Positions 1 through 8,353 of a stretch of 64,000 bases of DNA are shown here, piece after piece. The stretch comes from CAYJBH01 sp964368625. GTDB lineage: Bacteria; Bacillota; Clostridia; Oscillospirales; Ruminococcaceae. Position numbers and translations under genes: made by a program. The stretch lies in assembly GCA_964368625.1 (NCBI GenBank), contig CAYJBH010000015.1, forward strand, positions 3,118 through 67,117, given 5' to 3'. A model generated the notes under the pieces. The model did not search any database and was not told the origin of the DNA. It worked only from the letters and a program-made list of their open reading frames with translations. Each line of letters opens with the position of its first letter. Position 1 is the first letter of the stretch.

Positions 1-1035
1 TTTTTTTCCCAACGCGATTTTATAATTCAAGTCGGTGAGTTTTTCTTTGTGCGCCATGTCTTCTTCGTGTTGCTTCTTGATCAACGAATCGCGTTCCAAC
101 CTTAGCGATTCTGTTTGCTGTTCCACGTTCTTTCTGTGCTCATCCTTCTTTTTGTTTTCAAGCGCAACCTGTTCTGCTTCCAACTGTCGAAGCTCTTGTT
201 TTTTTGATTCGATTTGTTTTTCAAATTGAGTTGATTGCATTTGTTCTCGCAATAACCGCAATTCGTTTTCAAGGGTTTCCTTCTTGCTCTGCATCTCTTT
301 TGCGTTTTGCGATACTTCCGCTTGCGTAAAATCGACCGGCACAAAGTTTTTGGATTGCTGATTGATTCGAACGGGGAAGTCGTTCACTTCTGCATTGGTT
401 TTTGAAATGGTTGTTTTTACGAATTTTTTATATTCGGAAATGTCCGAATAACGCGCGAGCTGATCTTCAAGCTCTTGGAATTTTGGTGTTTCCCTCACGA
501 CTTCTAAATCACTTTTCATCTCTACGATTGAATACAAAAGATTTCGTTGGCGCATAGTGACCGTTTCGCCTTTGGAAAGCGTGATTTGTTCCGTGAAATA
601 TTTCGGGTTCGTAACCAGTTTGAAAACTTCCGTTTCCGCGATGTTGTCAACAATGTATTTGTCAAAATCACGAACAGTAACCGGCAATCCGTTAATGTTG
701 CATTCGGTTTGGTATTTTTTGAAAGTTTTGTCTTTTGCAAACTTTGCAGCATACACGCGTTGGAAACTAACAGGCTTTCCATCAATTTCACATTCAACGG
801 TAACGCTTGGTGAAACCATTTCGCTTGTGAAATTTGGCTTGATCCCGAAACTTGTTTCTCCGTGGCTGTTTTTACCGTTCAAGCAGTAACAAAACGCATC
901 GTACAGCGTGCTTTTACCTGTTTCGTTAGAACCTTTTACCTCGGTCACGCTTCCCCCAAAGTCTAACGTTAAACTTTCAACCCCTTTGAAGTTTTGGATT
1001 ACCATGTTTTTGATGACCATTGTTTTTTTGCTCAT
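1..1035 (-). CDS. SbcC/Rad50-like ATPase, N-terminal part (cut by window edge)
   Basis: The reading frame is open from an ATG at 1035 to base 1 (345 codons) with no stop, so the C-terminal part lies outside the window. The N-terminus has the SMC/Rad50-type P-loop GSNETGKST at about residues 34-42, in the sequence context typical of SbcC-like AAA ATPases (an ABC head that binds ends and opens dsDNA). From about residue 210 the sequence is Glu/Lys/Gln-rich and reads as the start of a long coiled coil. The RBS is AGGAAA upstream. In phages such proteins work in recombination and replication; an SSB and an MBL-fold hydrolase lie at the other end of the same leftward block. Family assignment is firm, exact function inferred. 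Confidence 0.88.
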   Translation of the reverse strand, partial: MSKKTMVIKNMVIQNFKGVESLTLDFGGSVTEVKGSNETGKSTLYDAFCYCLNGKNSHGETSFGIKPNFTSEMVSPSVTVECEIDGKPVSFQRVYAAKFAKDKTFKKYQTECNINGLPVTVRDFDKYIVDNIAETEVFKLVTNPKYFTEQITLSKGETVTMRQRNLLYSIVEMKSDLEVVRETPKFQELEDQLARYSDISEYKKFVKTTISKTNAEVNDFPVRINQQSKNFVPVDFTQAEVSQNAKEMQSKKETLENELRLLREQMQSTQFEKQIESKKQELRQLEAEQVALENKKKDEHRKNVEQQTESLRLERDSLIKKQHEEDMAHKEKLTDLNYKIALGKK

Positions 1036-1086
1036 TTTTTATTTTTCCTTTCTTCTTTCCTTTTTTTCCTTATAATTTGGCGTAGG

Positions 1087-1374
1087 TCATAGTGTGGGCA
1101 AGATCGAGTAGCTAATAAAATCGTACAGCTCCTTGTCTGCTTCTCGTATCACTAGTGGGATATCCTCACCGGCACAAGACACCACCACTGTATGTTTTCT
1201 TGTACACACGTTATATTCCACATTGCAATAACACATTTCCCACATTTTACCGTCGTGCTTTCTTCTCACGAGAGTGTTGCTCCATAGTAAACCGTGCATT
1301 TCAAACAATGATACGAAACTATCGAAACTAAAAATTCTTTTATCCTCTAACCATTTTTCAATTAGCGTTGTCAT
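1087..1374 (-). CDS. hypothetical protein, 95 aa
   Basis: The start is set at 1374 (MTTLIEKW) because AAAGGATG lies just upstream; a longer frame would run back into the radical SAM gene. Composition is mixed, with several Cys and Trp and no recognised domain. It lies 20 nt after the radical SAM gene in the same leftward operon. Function unknown. Confidence 0.75.
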   Translation of the reverse strand: MTTLIEKWLEDKRIFSFDSFVSLFEMHGLLWSNTLVRRKHDGKMWEMCYCNVEYNVCTRKHTVVVSCAGEDIPLVIREADKELYDFISYSILPTL

Positions 1375-1394
1375 TTCAAAACATCCTTTCCATT

Positions 1395-2360
1395 TCACTT
1401 GTTCTTTGCGGATATCAAAGCATTTCCACATGTGATTCTGTCTGCATCTTCTTCCTTTGATGGGACAAACACAATTACATCCCACCCTTTTTCCAGCAAT
1501 GGCTTTTCGAACGATTCGTAAACGCTGTAACTATTGTAAGATTCACCAACATCATAACCGTTTTGCATCGCGTTGCTTGTTTCGTGGATAGGCGTTAGTT
1601 TTACAATGAACTTTTTCGGGTCAAAAAGCGAGGTTAGGACATCCGCATCCAATATCGTATCTTTTGTGACGGCAAAATTCAATGTGTACTTCCGTCCTAT
1701 TGGCATTGGAAGGTCGGAAGCGATTGCTGCGATTTTTTGCAAATTCAAAGATTTACCGTTAAATTGTGCGTTTCGTTGCGCATCGTCTGTGCTGTTGATG
1801 CTAAATTGCAGCCCTGCATTACCTTCATATGCTTCGTTTTTGATCCTGCACCATTGTTGAAGAAAGTTTATAAGGTTATCGAGTGGTGCTAAAGGCATCA
1901 TTGTCGATATTACAGGGTGGACTTCTCCTACTTCAATTTCATATTCTACCAAATCTTGCAACATTTGTTCAGCGAAAAACAAAACACTAGGGTTAAGTGT
2001 AGGTTCGCCCATTCGCGCAAAGTGAAGGTTGAACCGTTCCGTCCTCTTCACATCCTCGTTCATCAAAATAGTTCGCACTTGATAAGCTAAATTATTAACA
2101 GAAACATTGCCGTGAAAGCCGAATTTTGGCACATCACAGAATGTGCAACTCATAGGGCAACCGTGTTGCGTGCTTATTGTCGCAACCCATTTTTCCGAAA
2201 GGTCTACTTTGGTGTTTGCAACTCCGTTTATTTCCTTAGTATATCCGAGGAAGTCGGCTTTGATGTTGTTTTCTTTTCCGTAGTCGCCAACGGTCAAAAA
2301 CTCCAACTTTCTTTCCCTGTCCACGTAGATTTTTCCAGTGTGTGTTTTGATTATTTCCAT
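1395..2360 (-). CDS. RlmN/Cfr-like radical SAM enzyme, short form
   Basis: The 321-residue protein has a radical SAM cluster motif C68-x3-C72-x2-C75 (CPMSCTFC), a glycine-rich segment RMGEPTLN (about 116-123) matching the MGMGEP motif of RlmN/Cfr, and near the end ITCGNALIS with Cys311 where RlmN/Cfr carry the catalytic methyl-accepting Cys (ACGQL). These enzymes methylate C2 or C8 of adenine in 23S rRNA (and tRNA for RlmN) by a radical route. Only about 67 residues precede the cluster, against about 120 in E. coli RlmN, so the usual N-terminal RNA-binding domain is missing or reduced. The RBS is AGGAGGG. Family firm; substrate unknown. Confidence 0.82.
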   Translation of the reverse strand: MEIIKTHTGKIYVDRERKLEFLTVGDYGKENNIKADFLGYTKEINGVANTKVDLSEKWVATISTQHGCPMSCTFCDVPKFGFHGNVSVNNLAYQVRTILMNEDVKRTERFNLHFARMGEPTLNPSVLFFAEQMLQDLVEYEIEVGEVHPVISTMMPLAPLDNLINFLQQWCRIKNEAYEGNAGLQFSINSTDDAQRNAQFNGKSLNLQKIAAIASDLPMPIGRKYTLNFAVTKDTILDADVLTSLFDPKKFIVKLTPIHETSNAMQNGYDVGESYNSYSVYESFEKPLLEKGWDVIVFVPSKEEDADRITCGNALISAKNK

Positions 2361-2378
2361 GATGAGCCCTCCTATTTT

Positions 2379-2513
2379 TTAGTTCTCTTTACTCTCTAAA
2401 TGTTGTTGGGCTATTCTCAACCATCCTGCAATTTGAAACTGCTCTGTAGCATCTTTCCCTGTTGAGTTCGTTGCTCGTTCTTCCGCATTCGCAATTGCCT
2501 GCTCAATTGTCAT
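2379..2513 (-). CDS. small hypothetical protein, 44 aa
   Basis: The start MTIEQAIANAEE at 2513 is preferred because AAAGGGG lies 9 nt upstream; an ATG at 2519 is the alternative. It is helical and Ala/Glu/Gln-rich. It resembles short phage early proteins of unknown role and lies between a small membrane protein and the radical SAM gene. Confidence 0.65.
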   Translation of the reverse strand: MTIEQAIANAEERATNSTGKDATEQFQIAGWLRIAQQHLESKEN

Positions 2514-2536
2514 TTGCATGCGCCCCTTTCTACTAT

Positions 2537-2677
2537 TCAGATAATTGCCAATCTTGCCAACACGCACATTATAACAACCACGTCCAACACGAATAGCAAC
2601 ACTGCGCCCTTTTCACAGTGCTTCGGGATGCTGAAACCGTTTTCTTTCAGTATAGCTGTTAAAAAATATAGAATCAT
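2537..2677 (-). CDS. small single-pass membrane protein, 46 aa
   Basis: A short frame starts MILYFLTAILKENG, with AAAGGAGG upstream of the ATG. Its start overlaps the stop of the adenine methyltransferase gene (ATGA). The C-terminal half (AVLLFVLDVVVIMCVLARLA) is one clear transmembrane helix. Function unknown. Confidence 0.72.
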   Translation of the reverse strand: MILYFLTAILKENGFSIPKHCEKGAVLLFVLDVVVIMCVLARLAII

Positions 2678-3129
2678 CTGTTTAAATCCTCCTTTATGCT
2701 ATTTCCAAACACGACCACCATAGATGGGAACGGTGCTGAGTTTTTACCACCTCCAAATTTCAACCGACCCTTCACAAAACGAACCTCAAATTTACCATAA
2801 ATTAAATCGTGAAACCATTTAGTATCAGTTCTCGCAGGTAAAAGCATTACTACGACAACTCCTTTTGCACTCTCTTCGCAAGCTTTCAACACCCATTTGT
2901 TGATCACGCATCGTCCGTAAGGTGGGTTACAGAAAACAACGCCCTCCCACGGTTGTTTTAACCCGTCTTGCTCTTTAGTAAAAAATTTTTTACACTTGGC
3001 ATTTTTATCGCTTGCGCAAGCATCTAGAGTAAATCTAAATTCACTATCTAGTTTTTTAAAAAAATCTAACGGTGTTGCCCAATCGTCTGTGGTGCTGCTA
3101 AACATAACACTCCTTGTTTTATCGTTCAT
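2674..3129 (-). CDS. phage DNA N6-adenine methyltransferase
   Basis: The start is at 3129 (MNDKTRSVMF), preceded by AAAGGAGG. The 151-residue protein has WATP (17-20), FTLDACAS (33-40) and the catalytic NPPYG (68-72), the order seen in the phage Dam family. It transfers a methyl group from SAM to adenine N6 in DNA, plausibly to protect the genome from host restriction. Stop/start overlaps of 4 nt on both sides show tight translational coupling. It is the first of two DNA methyltransferases in the window. Confidence 0.9.
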   Translation of the reverse strand: MNDKTRSVMFSSTTDDWATPLDFFKKLDSEFRFTLDACASDKNAKCKKFFTKEQDGLKQPWEGVVFCNPPYGRCVINKWVLKACEESAKGVVVVMLLPARTDTKWFHDLIYGKFEVRFVKGRLKFGGGKNSAPFPSMVVVFGNSIKEDLNR

Positions 3130-3557
3130 TTGTTTAAATCCTCCTTTAGTTTGGCAAACTTCCATACTGTTGTCGTCTTATCTCTTTCCATCTTCGTGAA
3201 ACTTGTCCAACCAAGTCTCCATGCCAAAATGTTACCATTCTCATACGCTGCAAAGTGTCTTGGTGTCCACTTTTGGTCACCATCGTTTTTAACGTAAATA
3301 GGCGTATCAACCGCGACTTTTGACCAGTCAACCTCTTTTGTTCCTAAAAACTTTTCAACTTTCGCAAGCACTTCGTTGTCAAAATAGGATTCCTCACAAC
3401 TTTCTTTGATCCCACGATTTAGCAAACATTTATCACAATCGTAATCGCCGCAATTCAGGTCTCCTAGTATGGGATTTCCCCTGCGTTTGCCATTAAGAAC
3501 ATCCTTAAAATACCTAGCGATGAGGTCTTTGGCTTCCGTTACAGTATAGTCTTTCAT
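3126..3557 (-). CDS. hypothetical protein, 143 aa, Cys-rich centre
   Basis: This protein has a Cys cluster at about residues 36-54 (CGDYDCDKC, then ESC), which suggests bound metal, and a C-terminal region rich in Trp and aromatic residues. Its stop overlaps the methyltransferase start and its start overlaps the stop of the next upstream gene. The family was not recognised. Confidence 0.8.
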   Translation of the reverse strand: MKDYTVTEAKDLIARYFKDVLNGKRRGNPILGDLNCGDYDCDKCLLNRGIKESCEESYFDNEVLAKVEKFLGTKEVDWSKVAVDTPIYVKNDGDQKWTPRHFAAYENGNILAWRLGWTSFTKMERDKTTTVWKFAKLKEDLNK

Positions 3558-4057
3558 TTTGAATCCTCCTGTATTCTTTCTACCACGCCGTAGTATTCAG
3601 ACGCTTTTATTTGTGTTACATTATTACTCAAAGAAATATCTGCTCCGCTTATTATGCCGTACAAATCCTCTTTGTAATGCCATAGGTTGTAGGAAGCTGT
3701 GCCCCTGAAAAACCCAAACGCCCAAAAATCATTACACCGCAATGATTCTATGTTCACTTTACTCACAACATCCTCTTGCCATTTTTTGCTCATGGGCGAA
3801 TTTTTCTTAAAGGTATACAGTCCGTTTTTATCCACACCTTTTCTCAATTGTTTTTTATACTGGATAACTTCTTCGGGAGTTAGCTCCACACCTAAAAAAT
3901 CACTAGAATAGTACCTAAGCTCACTGGTCAAACCAGTTTCCTCAAAGAATTTCATCGCATGAGAGTGGAGCTTTACCCTTTCTTTATGTGCTCTAAAATA
4001 ATTATTATACAACGAGCTGTTCTTAATGACTTTGAACGTGAATAACCCACCTACCAT
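3554..4057 (-). CDS. hypothetical protein, 167 aa
   Basis: The start is set at 4057 (MVGGLFTFKVIKNSS) because AAGGAGGGG lies just before it; a longer frame to 4090 runs into the upstream small gene. It is a mixed soluble protein with no recognised motif, in a chain of overlapping early genes. Confidence 0.78.
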   Translation of the reverse strand: MVGGLFTFKVIKNSSLYNNYFRAHKERVKLHSHAMKFFEETGLTSELRYYSSDFLGVELTPEEVIQYKKQLRKGVDKNGLYTFKKNSPMSKKWQEDVVSKVNIESLRCNDFWAFGFFRGTASYNLWHYKEDLYGIISGADISLSNNVTQIKASEYYGVVERIQEDSK

Positions 4058-4191
4058 TTTTCGCCCCTCCTTCTTCTCATTTCCGCGCATTCCCGGTATG
4101 CCCCACTTTTCCCAACGTTGTAGCCCAAACCAAACAAACTAACCGCGATTACCACCAAAGAGCCAATCATTGCCAACATCTCAAACGCCAT
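4051..4191 (-). CDS. small membrane protein, 46 aa
   Basis: The sequence runs MAFEMLAMIGSLVVIAVSLF, then a basic tail (MRRRRGEKW). There is one hydrophobic helix at about residues 5-24, and AAAGGAGG lies upstream. Its last codons overlap the start of the next gene by 7 nt, and that gene's RBS is inside this coding region. Function unknown. Confidence 0.72.
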   Translation of the reverse strand: MAFEMLAMIGSLVVIAVSLFGLGYNVGKSGAYRECAEMRRRRGEKW

Positions 4192-4206
4192 TTTCTAATC
4201 CTCCTT

Positions 4207-4743
4207 TCACATGTCGGGGTTAAATTCATAGGGTTCTTCATCTTCCCATGAGATGTGGGAAAGTGCTCTATCGTTTGGGATCATTATAGGAAATCTTTCG
4301 ATTGTAGGCAATACCCAAGTTTCTTCATTTTTCACTGGTTTTTGGTCGTATCCAAACATCATTCCGTTCTTTTCGCATGCAAAAAATAGCGATCCGTAGA
4401 GCAAGTGTATCGCACGCATAATCTCAATATCGCGTAGAGTGGGTTTCTTTTTCACATTTTGTCCCCGTTCCCACAGCAACGTTGCGTTTTTGTCGTGAAT
4501 CATGTAGGCGAATTCTCTAGCCTTTGGGCGAAAAACCTTTACAACATCGAACTCCGAATCATCAAATATATTACTTTTTAGATCGTTGTCATAATCACCA
4601 GCTACGGCAAACCCATTTACACCAACAAAGATGATCTCGTAATTGCCGTTGTTGTATGTTTCAAAATCACCAACAACTACCATGAATCGTTTCCCATTCC
4701 TAAGCTCAACAACCATGCCTGTCCTCAAGTCAGATTTTTTCAT
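4207..4743 (-). CDS. hypothetical protein, copy 1 of a tandem pair
   Basis: This is a 178-residue protein beginning MKKSDLRTGMVVELRNG. It is clearly homologous to the next upstream gene (4758-5285). Both share the N-terminal KKSDLxTGMVVE block, a middle PTxRDIExMRA block and the ending SHISWEDxEPYEFNPD. The N-terminus reads as a small beta-barrel. A shorter relative is encoded at 29189-29461 on the other strand. Role unknown. Confidence 0.85.
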   Translation of the reverse strand: MKKSDLRTGMVVELRNGKRFMVVVGDFETYNNGNYEIIFVGVNGFAVAGDYDNDLKSNIFDDSEFDVVKVFRPKAREFAYMIHDKNATLLWERGQNVKKKPTLRDIEIMRAIHLLYGSLFFACEKNGMMFGYDQKPVKNEETWVLPTIERFPIMIPNDRALSHISWEDEEPYEFNPDM

Positions 4744-4757
4744 TACTTACCGTCCTT

Positions 4758-5285
4758 TCATATGTCGGGGTTGAATTCATAGGGTTCGTCATCTTCCCAT
4801 GAGATGTGGGAGAGCCTTCGGTTCGACGGAACACTGATTGTGGTTGTACCGTAGTCCCCAACCCCCCACACATTTGCATACCCTTTTTTAGGCTTTTGGT
4901 CATACCCGAACTGTTCTCCGTTTTTGTCACAGGCAAAGAAACTGTGCCCAAACACAAAGTACATCGCACGCATCACCTCAATATCACGCGGCGTGGGCTG
5001 CTTTTTGTCCTTGCGTTCCCATAGCAATTTAGCATCTCTGTCCCAAAGCATATGTCCAAAAGGGCGCACTCTTGGTCTGTAGATCTTGACGATATCGAGC
5101 TCTTTAAACTCAACACACCCCAGCTCGTCGTCGTAATTACTAGCTATATCAAACCCATTTCCACCAACAAAAGCAACATCTTGTTTATCGCAGATGGTCG
5201 TTTGAAAATTCCCAACGATTACCATGTACCGTTCCCCATTCCTGTTTTCAACCACCATGCCTGTCTTCAAATCAGATTTTTTCAT
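4758..5285 (-). CDS. hypothetical protein, copy 2 of a tandem pair
   Basis: This 175-residue paralogue of 4207-4743 has the same start and end blocks. The two genes are 14 nt apart and are best explained by tandem duplication followed by divergence, most of it in the region at residues 120-155. Confidence 0.85.
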   Translation of the reverse strand: MKKSDLKTGMVVENRNGERYMVIVGNFQTTICDKQDVAFVGGNGFDIASNYDDELGCVEFKELDIVKIYRPRVRPFGHMLWDRDAKLLWERKDKKQPTPRDIEVMRAMYFVFGHSFFACDKNGEQFGYDQKPKKGYANVWGVGDYGTTTISVPSNRRLSHISWEDDEPYEFNPDI

Positions 5286-5354
5286 TTGCTCGCTCCGTCC
5301 TCTCTTTTCATCTCTTGTAAGGCTTCGTTAAGATCAATTATTATTTTTTCCAAT

Positions 5355-5594
5355 CTACCATTCTAATTTGTTTTTCCCATCCAGCCAATCGCTAATATAT
5401 TTTTCGTCGAAGGCGATGATTCTATTCACAAAATCTTCTGCTTTTATTTGCAGGATTGGAGTCCCAAAATTGTCATAGTACCTGATCGCATCATCGGCGT
5501 ATTTCCTCAAAAAGCCATATCTTGGATGTTTTTCAAGCGAATTTATTTTATCGTTAAATTTCCCAAACTTTTCTTCTCGCACTCTGTTCTTCAT
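5355..5594 (-). CDS. hypothetical protein, 79 aa
   Basis: This is a charged small protein (MKNRVREEKFGKFNDKINS), with GAGGA upstream and an ATGA overlap with the zinc-ribbon gene upstream. The 69 nt after its stop could encode a TTG-started 24-residue peptide ending at the next ATG, but nothing else supports that. No recognised domain. Confidence 0.75.
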   Translation of the reverse strand: MKNRVREEKFGKFNDKINSLEKHPRYGFLRKYADDAIRYYDNFGTPILQIKAEDFVNRIIAFDEKYISDWLDGKNKLEW

Positions 5595-5719
5595 TTGTTT
5601 TTATCCTCGCTTTCTTTTTTCGGTTCATATTGACTTACGTACTGATTACAACAGTGAGAACATGGGTACTGGTCGACTGTTTTGTTGTTGTGGGTACAAG
5701 TTTCGCATGTGTTTTTCAT
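5591..5719 (-). CDS. zinc-ribbon mini-protein, 42 aa
   Basis: This is MKNTCETCTHNNKT followed by CSHCC, a pair of Cys motifs (CxxC, CxxC) typical of small phage zinc-ribbon proteins. AGAAGGAG lies upstream and the stop overlaps the next gene (ATGA). It probably folds around one zinc ion; role unknown. Confidence 0.75.
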   Translation of the reverse strand: MKNTCETCTHNNKTVDQYPCSHCCNQYVSQYEPKKESEDKNK

Positions 5720-5736
5720 TTTCTTTTCTCCTTCTG

Positions 5737-6627
5737 TTAAAATTCCATATTTGCAGTAGCGGTTCTTTTTTGTTCTTCGCCAATCGATAAATAGATGAAC
5801 GTGGTTTCTAGTCTGCTGTGACCCAGTACATCCTTTATAACGCTAACGTCTGCGCCGTTGTTGTAAAGAAGCGTGGCGCAGGTTTTGCGCAAGGTGTGCA
5901 CCGTGTAGCCTTTTGCTTTCAGTCCGCTGCTTTCAAATATTTCATTGATAGCTTTGTTGATGGTGGAGTTGTCCAATTTTTGCTGTTTGTTACTAACAAA
6001 AACATAATTGCTGTTTGCTGCGCCATCCATCTTTTGCCGATGAATCGAAAGGTACGCTTTCAAAAGTTCGTCCGTTGTTTGGTTGAAATAAGCATATCTT
6101 TGTTTGTTTCCCTTTCCGTGGATCAACAACCGCCTTTCTATAAAGTCTATGTCCGAAAGCCTTAAATTGACCATTTCAGCCCTTCTAAGACCGCAATTAA
6201 GGAAAAGCTGAAATATGAGCCGATTTCTGAAATTCGGTGCTTTGTGTTGCCCTGATTTCTTTTCAAAGCATTCTGCTTTTGCCAAAGAAACTTCATCGAT
6301 GCTAAGGGTTTTTACGGTTTTCTTTTCTATGGTTGGTTTTTCCAACTTTTCCGCAACATTAGTATCAACTAATTCATTTTGATACATCCAACGCCAAAAC
6401 GTTTTTAACGCGCTGATTTTTTGGCATCTTGTTGCAGGTGAGTTCCCCATTTCGCATAAATGGTCAACATATTCATTCAGTTGGCGTATGCCAATCAAGG
6501 CATAATCAGTTTCGCTGTTTGTTGTTTTGCACCAATTGCGGAAACTTTCTACCTCTCGTTGATACATTGATACGGTGCTTTCGCTGCGATTTTTTGCTTG
6601 CAGACTTTTCACAAACATGTTGACCAT
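5737..6627 (-). CDS. tyrosine recombinase / integrase
   Basis: The 296-residue XerC/D-like enzyme has an N-terminal SAM-like core-binding domain (about 1-100) and a catalytic domain with all key residues: Arg148 (GLRR), Lys172 (GKGNK), His244 and Arg247 (HTLR), His270 (LGH) and nucleophile Tyr279. It cuts and rejoins DNA through a 3'-phosphotyrosine link. It could integrate the phage or resolve multimers. It has its own promoter (6652-6680), so it can be expressed apart from the early operon. No attachment core was identified nearby. Confidence 0.93.
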   Translation of the reverse strand: MVNMFVKSLQAKNRSESTVSMYQREVESFRNWCKTTNSETDYALIGIRQLNEYVDHLCEMGNSPATRCQKISALKTFWRWMYQNELVDTNVAEKLEKPTIEKKTVKTLSIDEVSLAKAECFEKKSGQHKAPNFRNRLIFQLFLNCGLRRAEMVNLRLSDIDFIERRLLIHGKGNKQRYAYFNQTTDELLKAYLSIHRQKMDGAANSNYVFVSNKQQKLDNSTINKAINEIFESSGLKAKGYTVHTLRKTCATLLYNNGADVSVIKDVLGHSRLETTFIYLSIGEEQKRTATANMEF

Positions 6628-6651
6628 TTCGCCATCCCCTTTCTATTCTAT

Positions 6652-6680
6652 ATGATAGCATAAGCGCGTTAATATAGCAA
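6652..6680 (-). promoter_or_regulatory. promoter of the integrase gene
   Basis: Reading leftward, -35 TTGCTA (6675-6680) and -10 TATCAT (6652-6657) are separated by 17 nt, with the integrase RBS AAAGGGG just downstream. The -10 resembles that of the two early promoters at 12.2 kb (TATCAT). Confidence 0.65.
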
Positions 6681-6687
6681 GTGTTTT

Positions 6688-6870
6688 TTACACATTGCTT
6701 GAATTTCTTTTTTTATCAAGCCTTTCAAAAAGGCTGTATGGATCACGAGGAAACACTCTTGCCCTGTTCTTGTTGCACCGTGGGCATTTGTATGTTGATC
6801 CGTTTTCGGCTTTCGTGTTTGATATCCACCAAGTGCCACAATGTATGCATAGTTGTTTGTTCGTTTTCAT
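6688..6870 (-). CDS. zinc-ribbon protein, 60 aa
   Basis: The start is set at 6870 (MKTNKQLCIHCG) after AAAGGAG. CxxC at 8-11 and CPRC further on form a zinc ribbon; the tail is basic (NKNRARVFPR), which would suit nucleic acid binding. Its end lies beside the integrase promoter. Confidence 0.75.
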   Translation of the reverse strand: MKTNKQLCIHCGTWWISNTKAENGSTYKCPRCNKNRARVFPRDPYSLFERLDKKRNSSNV

Positions 6871-6917
6871 TTTTTCTCCTTTCTCGGTTTTGGCAAGATC
6901 CGAAAACTTGTGTTTCA

Positions 6918-7154
6918 TTATTTTCCGCTTGTTCTTTTTTGCAAATTGCTAGTTTTTTTCTCGTGTTTTTTAAGTTCATTATACAATTTTTCACTCAAAG
7001 AATAATTGTTTGGTTTTTCTATGGCTGCCAATTCTCCATTTCTAAAAAACCATTCAGACCAATACGGATAGTTCCCTCTTACAGAGCTTGTAACATCAAT
7101 AAAATTATTTTCTTTAGTTGCTTTGCAAAAAACACGATACGAAACTTCAATCAT
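6918..7154 (-). CDS. hypothetical protein, 78 aa
   Basis: The start is at 7154 (MIEVSYRVFCKATK), preceded by AAAGGAG. It is mixed and soluble, with an aromatic stretch (YPYWSEWFF) and a lysine-rich C-terminus. Not recognised. Confidence 0.75.
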   Translation of the reverse strand: MIEVSYRVFCKATKENNFIDVTSSVRGNYPYWSEWFFRNGELAAIEKPNNYSLSEKLYNELKKHEKKTSNLQKRTSGK

Positions 7155-7168
7155 TTTCAATCTCCTTT

Positions 7169-8335
7169 CTATTTTTCCAAAATTTTGTTTAACGCATACC
7201 GCGCGTTTTCGTTGCTCAACCGTTGCCATGCTCCTTGACTTGGAGCCCATTTGAAGCCGTTCGATTTCATAATTGACCGTGTTTCCGCTTCGGGTTTTCC
7301 ATCAAAAAACACTTGCAACTGCATGCATTCTTGGTTGTCAACAATTTTCACTTCTTCGCCGTTGATTTTTGCTGTTTGTTGCAAATTGCTGTATGTTTTT
7401 TCTTCTTTCTGCTTTTGCAATTCTGGATTAAGGTCTTGCAAAATTGAAAAGATGATGGCTTTGTTTCCACTTCCTCTTACCGTTGCAATCGCAAGCTTGA
7501 ATTTCAAAACGTCCGTAAAGGGCACAAATTCGCTTTTTGAGCTACTGTAAAACTCCTTGCAATCTTTGGACACCCGATTGCTTAGGAATCCGGCATACTT
7601 CCTTTTTCCATCGCTAAACACCACTTTAACCATAGGAAGATAGAATATTTCCTCATCAGTACAACATTTTGTTGGCACAACGCCGTCAAAGATACTTACG
7701 ATGTTTTCAAACGTTGCCGGCATGCCGTTCACAGTGATTTCTTTTCCGGCTTTCACTTCATCGGGCGCAAGCTCCAAAAGCCTTTGCTTCAACCTTCTGA
7801 TTTCGGTTTTGTTATAACCGAAAGCATCATTTGTCTTGCTCAATCGTTCGATTTTCTCTTTGATTTTGAGAACGGCATCCTTATCATCACTCTTGATTGC
7901 TCCGCTGTCTGTTAGGCAGAGACGAATTTTGTTGTAGTAGTAATTATTCCTGTCTGTTTTGTACAAATGCGCGGTTTTTTCCCAGTGCGAACGATGCGCA
8001 GCGTCTTGCTTTTCCTTTGCGCGTGTTGGGAAATTTGAACCTCCTGCAATCATGATGCTTGGAACTCTTGAGCGAATTGCGTTGTCTTTGTCTATGGCTT
8101 CGGCAATTTTCACGCTGTATTTGTCGATGTAGTATTGCACTTTTTCCAGTTTTTCCGCGCTCATTTCGGTTTCTTTGCCAAGGAAAGATTCTGCGTATTT
8201 TACAATTTCATCAACATAATATTTTTGCGTGTTTGTTGCCGTCCCTTCTTTGTATTCGCCGAAACTGTTCATATGTTTTGCCGTTTTTGCAATGGATTCA
8301 TTAACCGCCGTGTATGTTGCCTTGAATGTGTTCAT
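7169..8335 (-). CDS. DUF3560-like phage/plasmid protein
   Basis: The 388-residue protein starts at the ATG at 8335, with AAAGGAG upstream. It has a long helical middle section. Its C-terminus (about 355-380, KSNGFKWAPSQGAWQR) carries the GF-W-P-AWQR signature seen at the end of DUF3560-like and related phage/plasmid proteins of unknown activity. The end of the J-domain protein at 9713 has a related GFRWSSNKKMWY block, so both may bind a similar partner. Function unknown. Confidence 0.75.
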   Translation of the reverse strand: MNTFKATYTAVNESIAKTAKHMNSFGEYKEGTATNTQKYYVDEIVKYAESFLGKETEMSAEKLEKVQYYIDKYSVKIAEAIDKDNAIRSRVPSIMIAGGSNFPTRAKEKQDAAHRSHWEKTAHLYKTDRNNYYYNKIRLCLTDSGAIKSDDKDAVLKIKEKIERLSKTNDAFGYNKTEIRRLKQRLLELAPDEVKAGKEITVNGMPATFENIVSIFDGVVPTKCCTDEEIFYLPMVKVVFSDGKRKYAGFLSNRVSKDCKEFYSSSKSEFVPFTDVLKFKLAIATVRGSGNKAIIFSILQDLNPELQKQKEEKTYSNLQQTAKINGEEVKIVDNQECMQLQVFFDGKPEAETRSIMKSNGFKWAPSQGAWQRLSNENARYALNKILEK

Positions 8336-8353
8336 TTTCAATTCTCCTTTATG

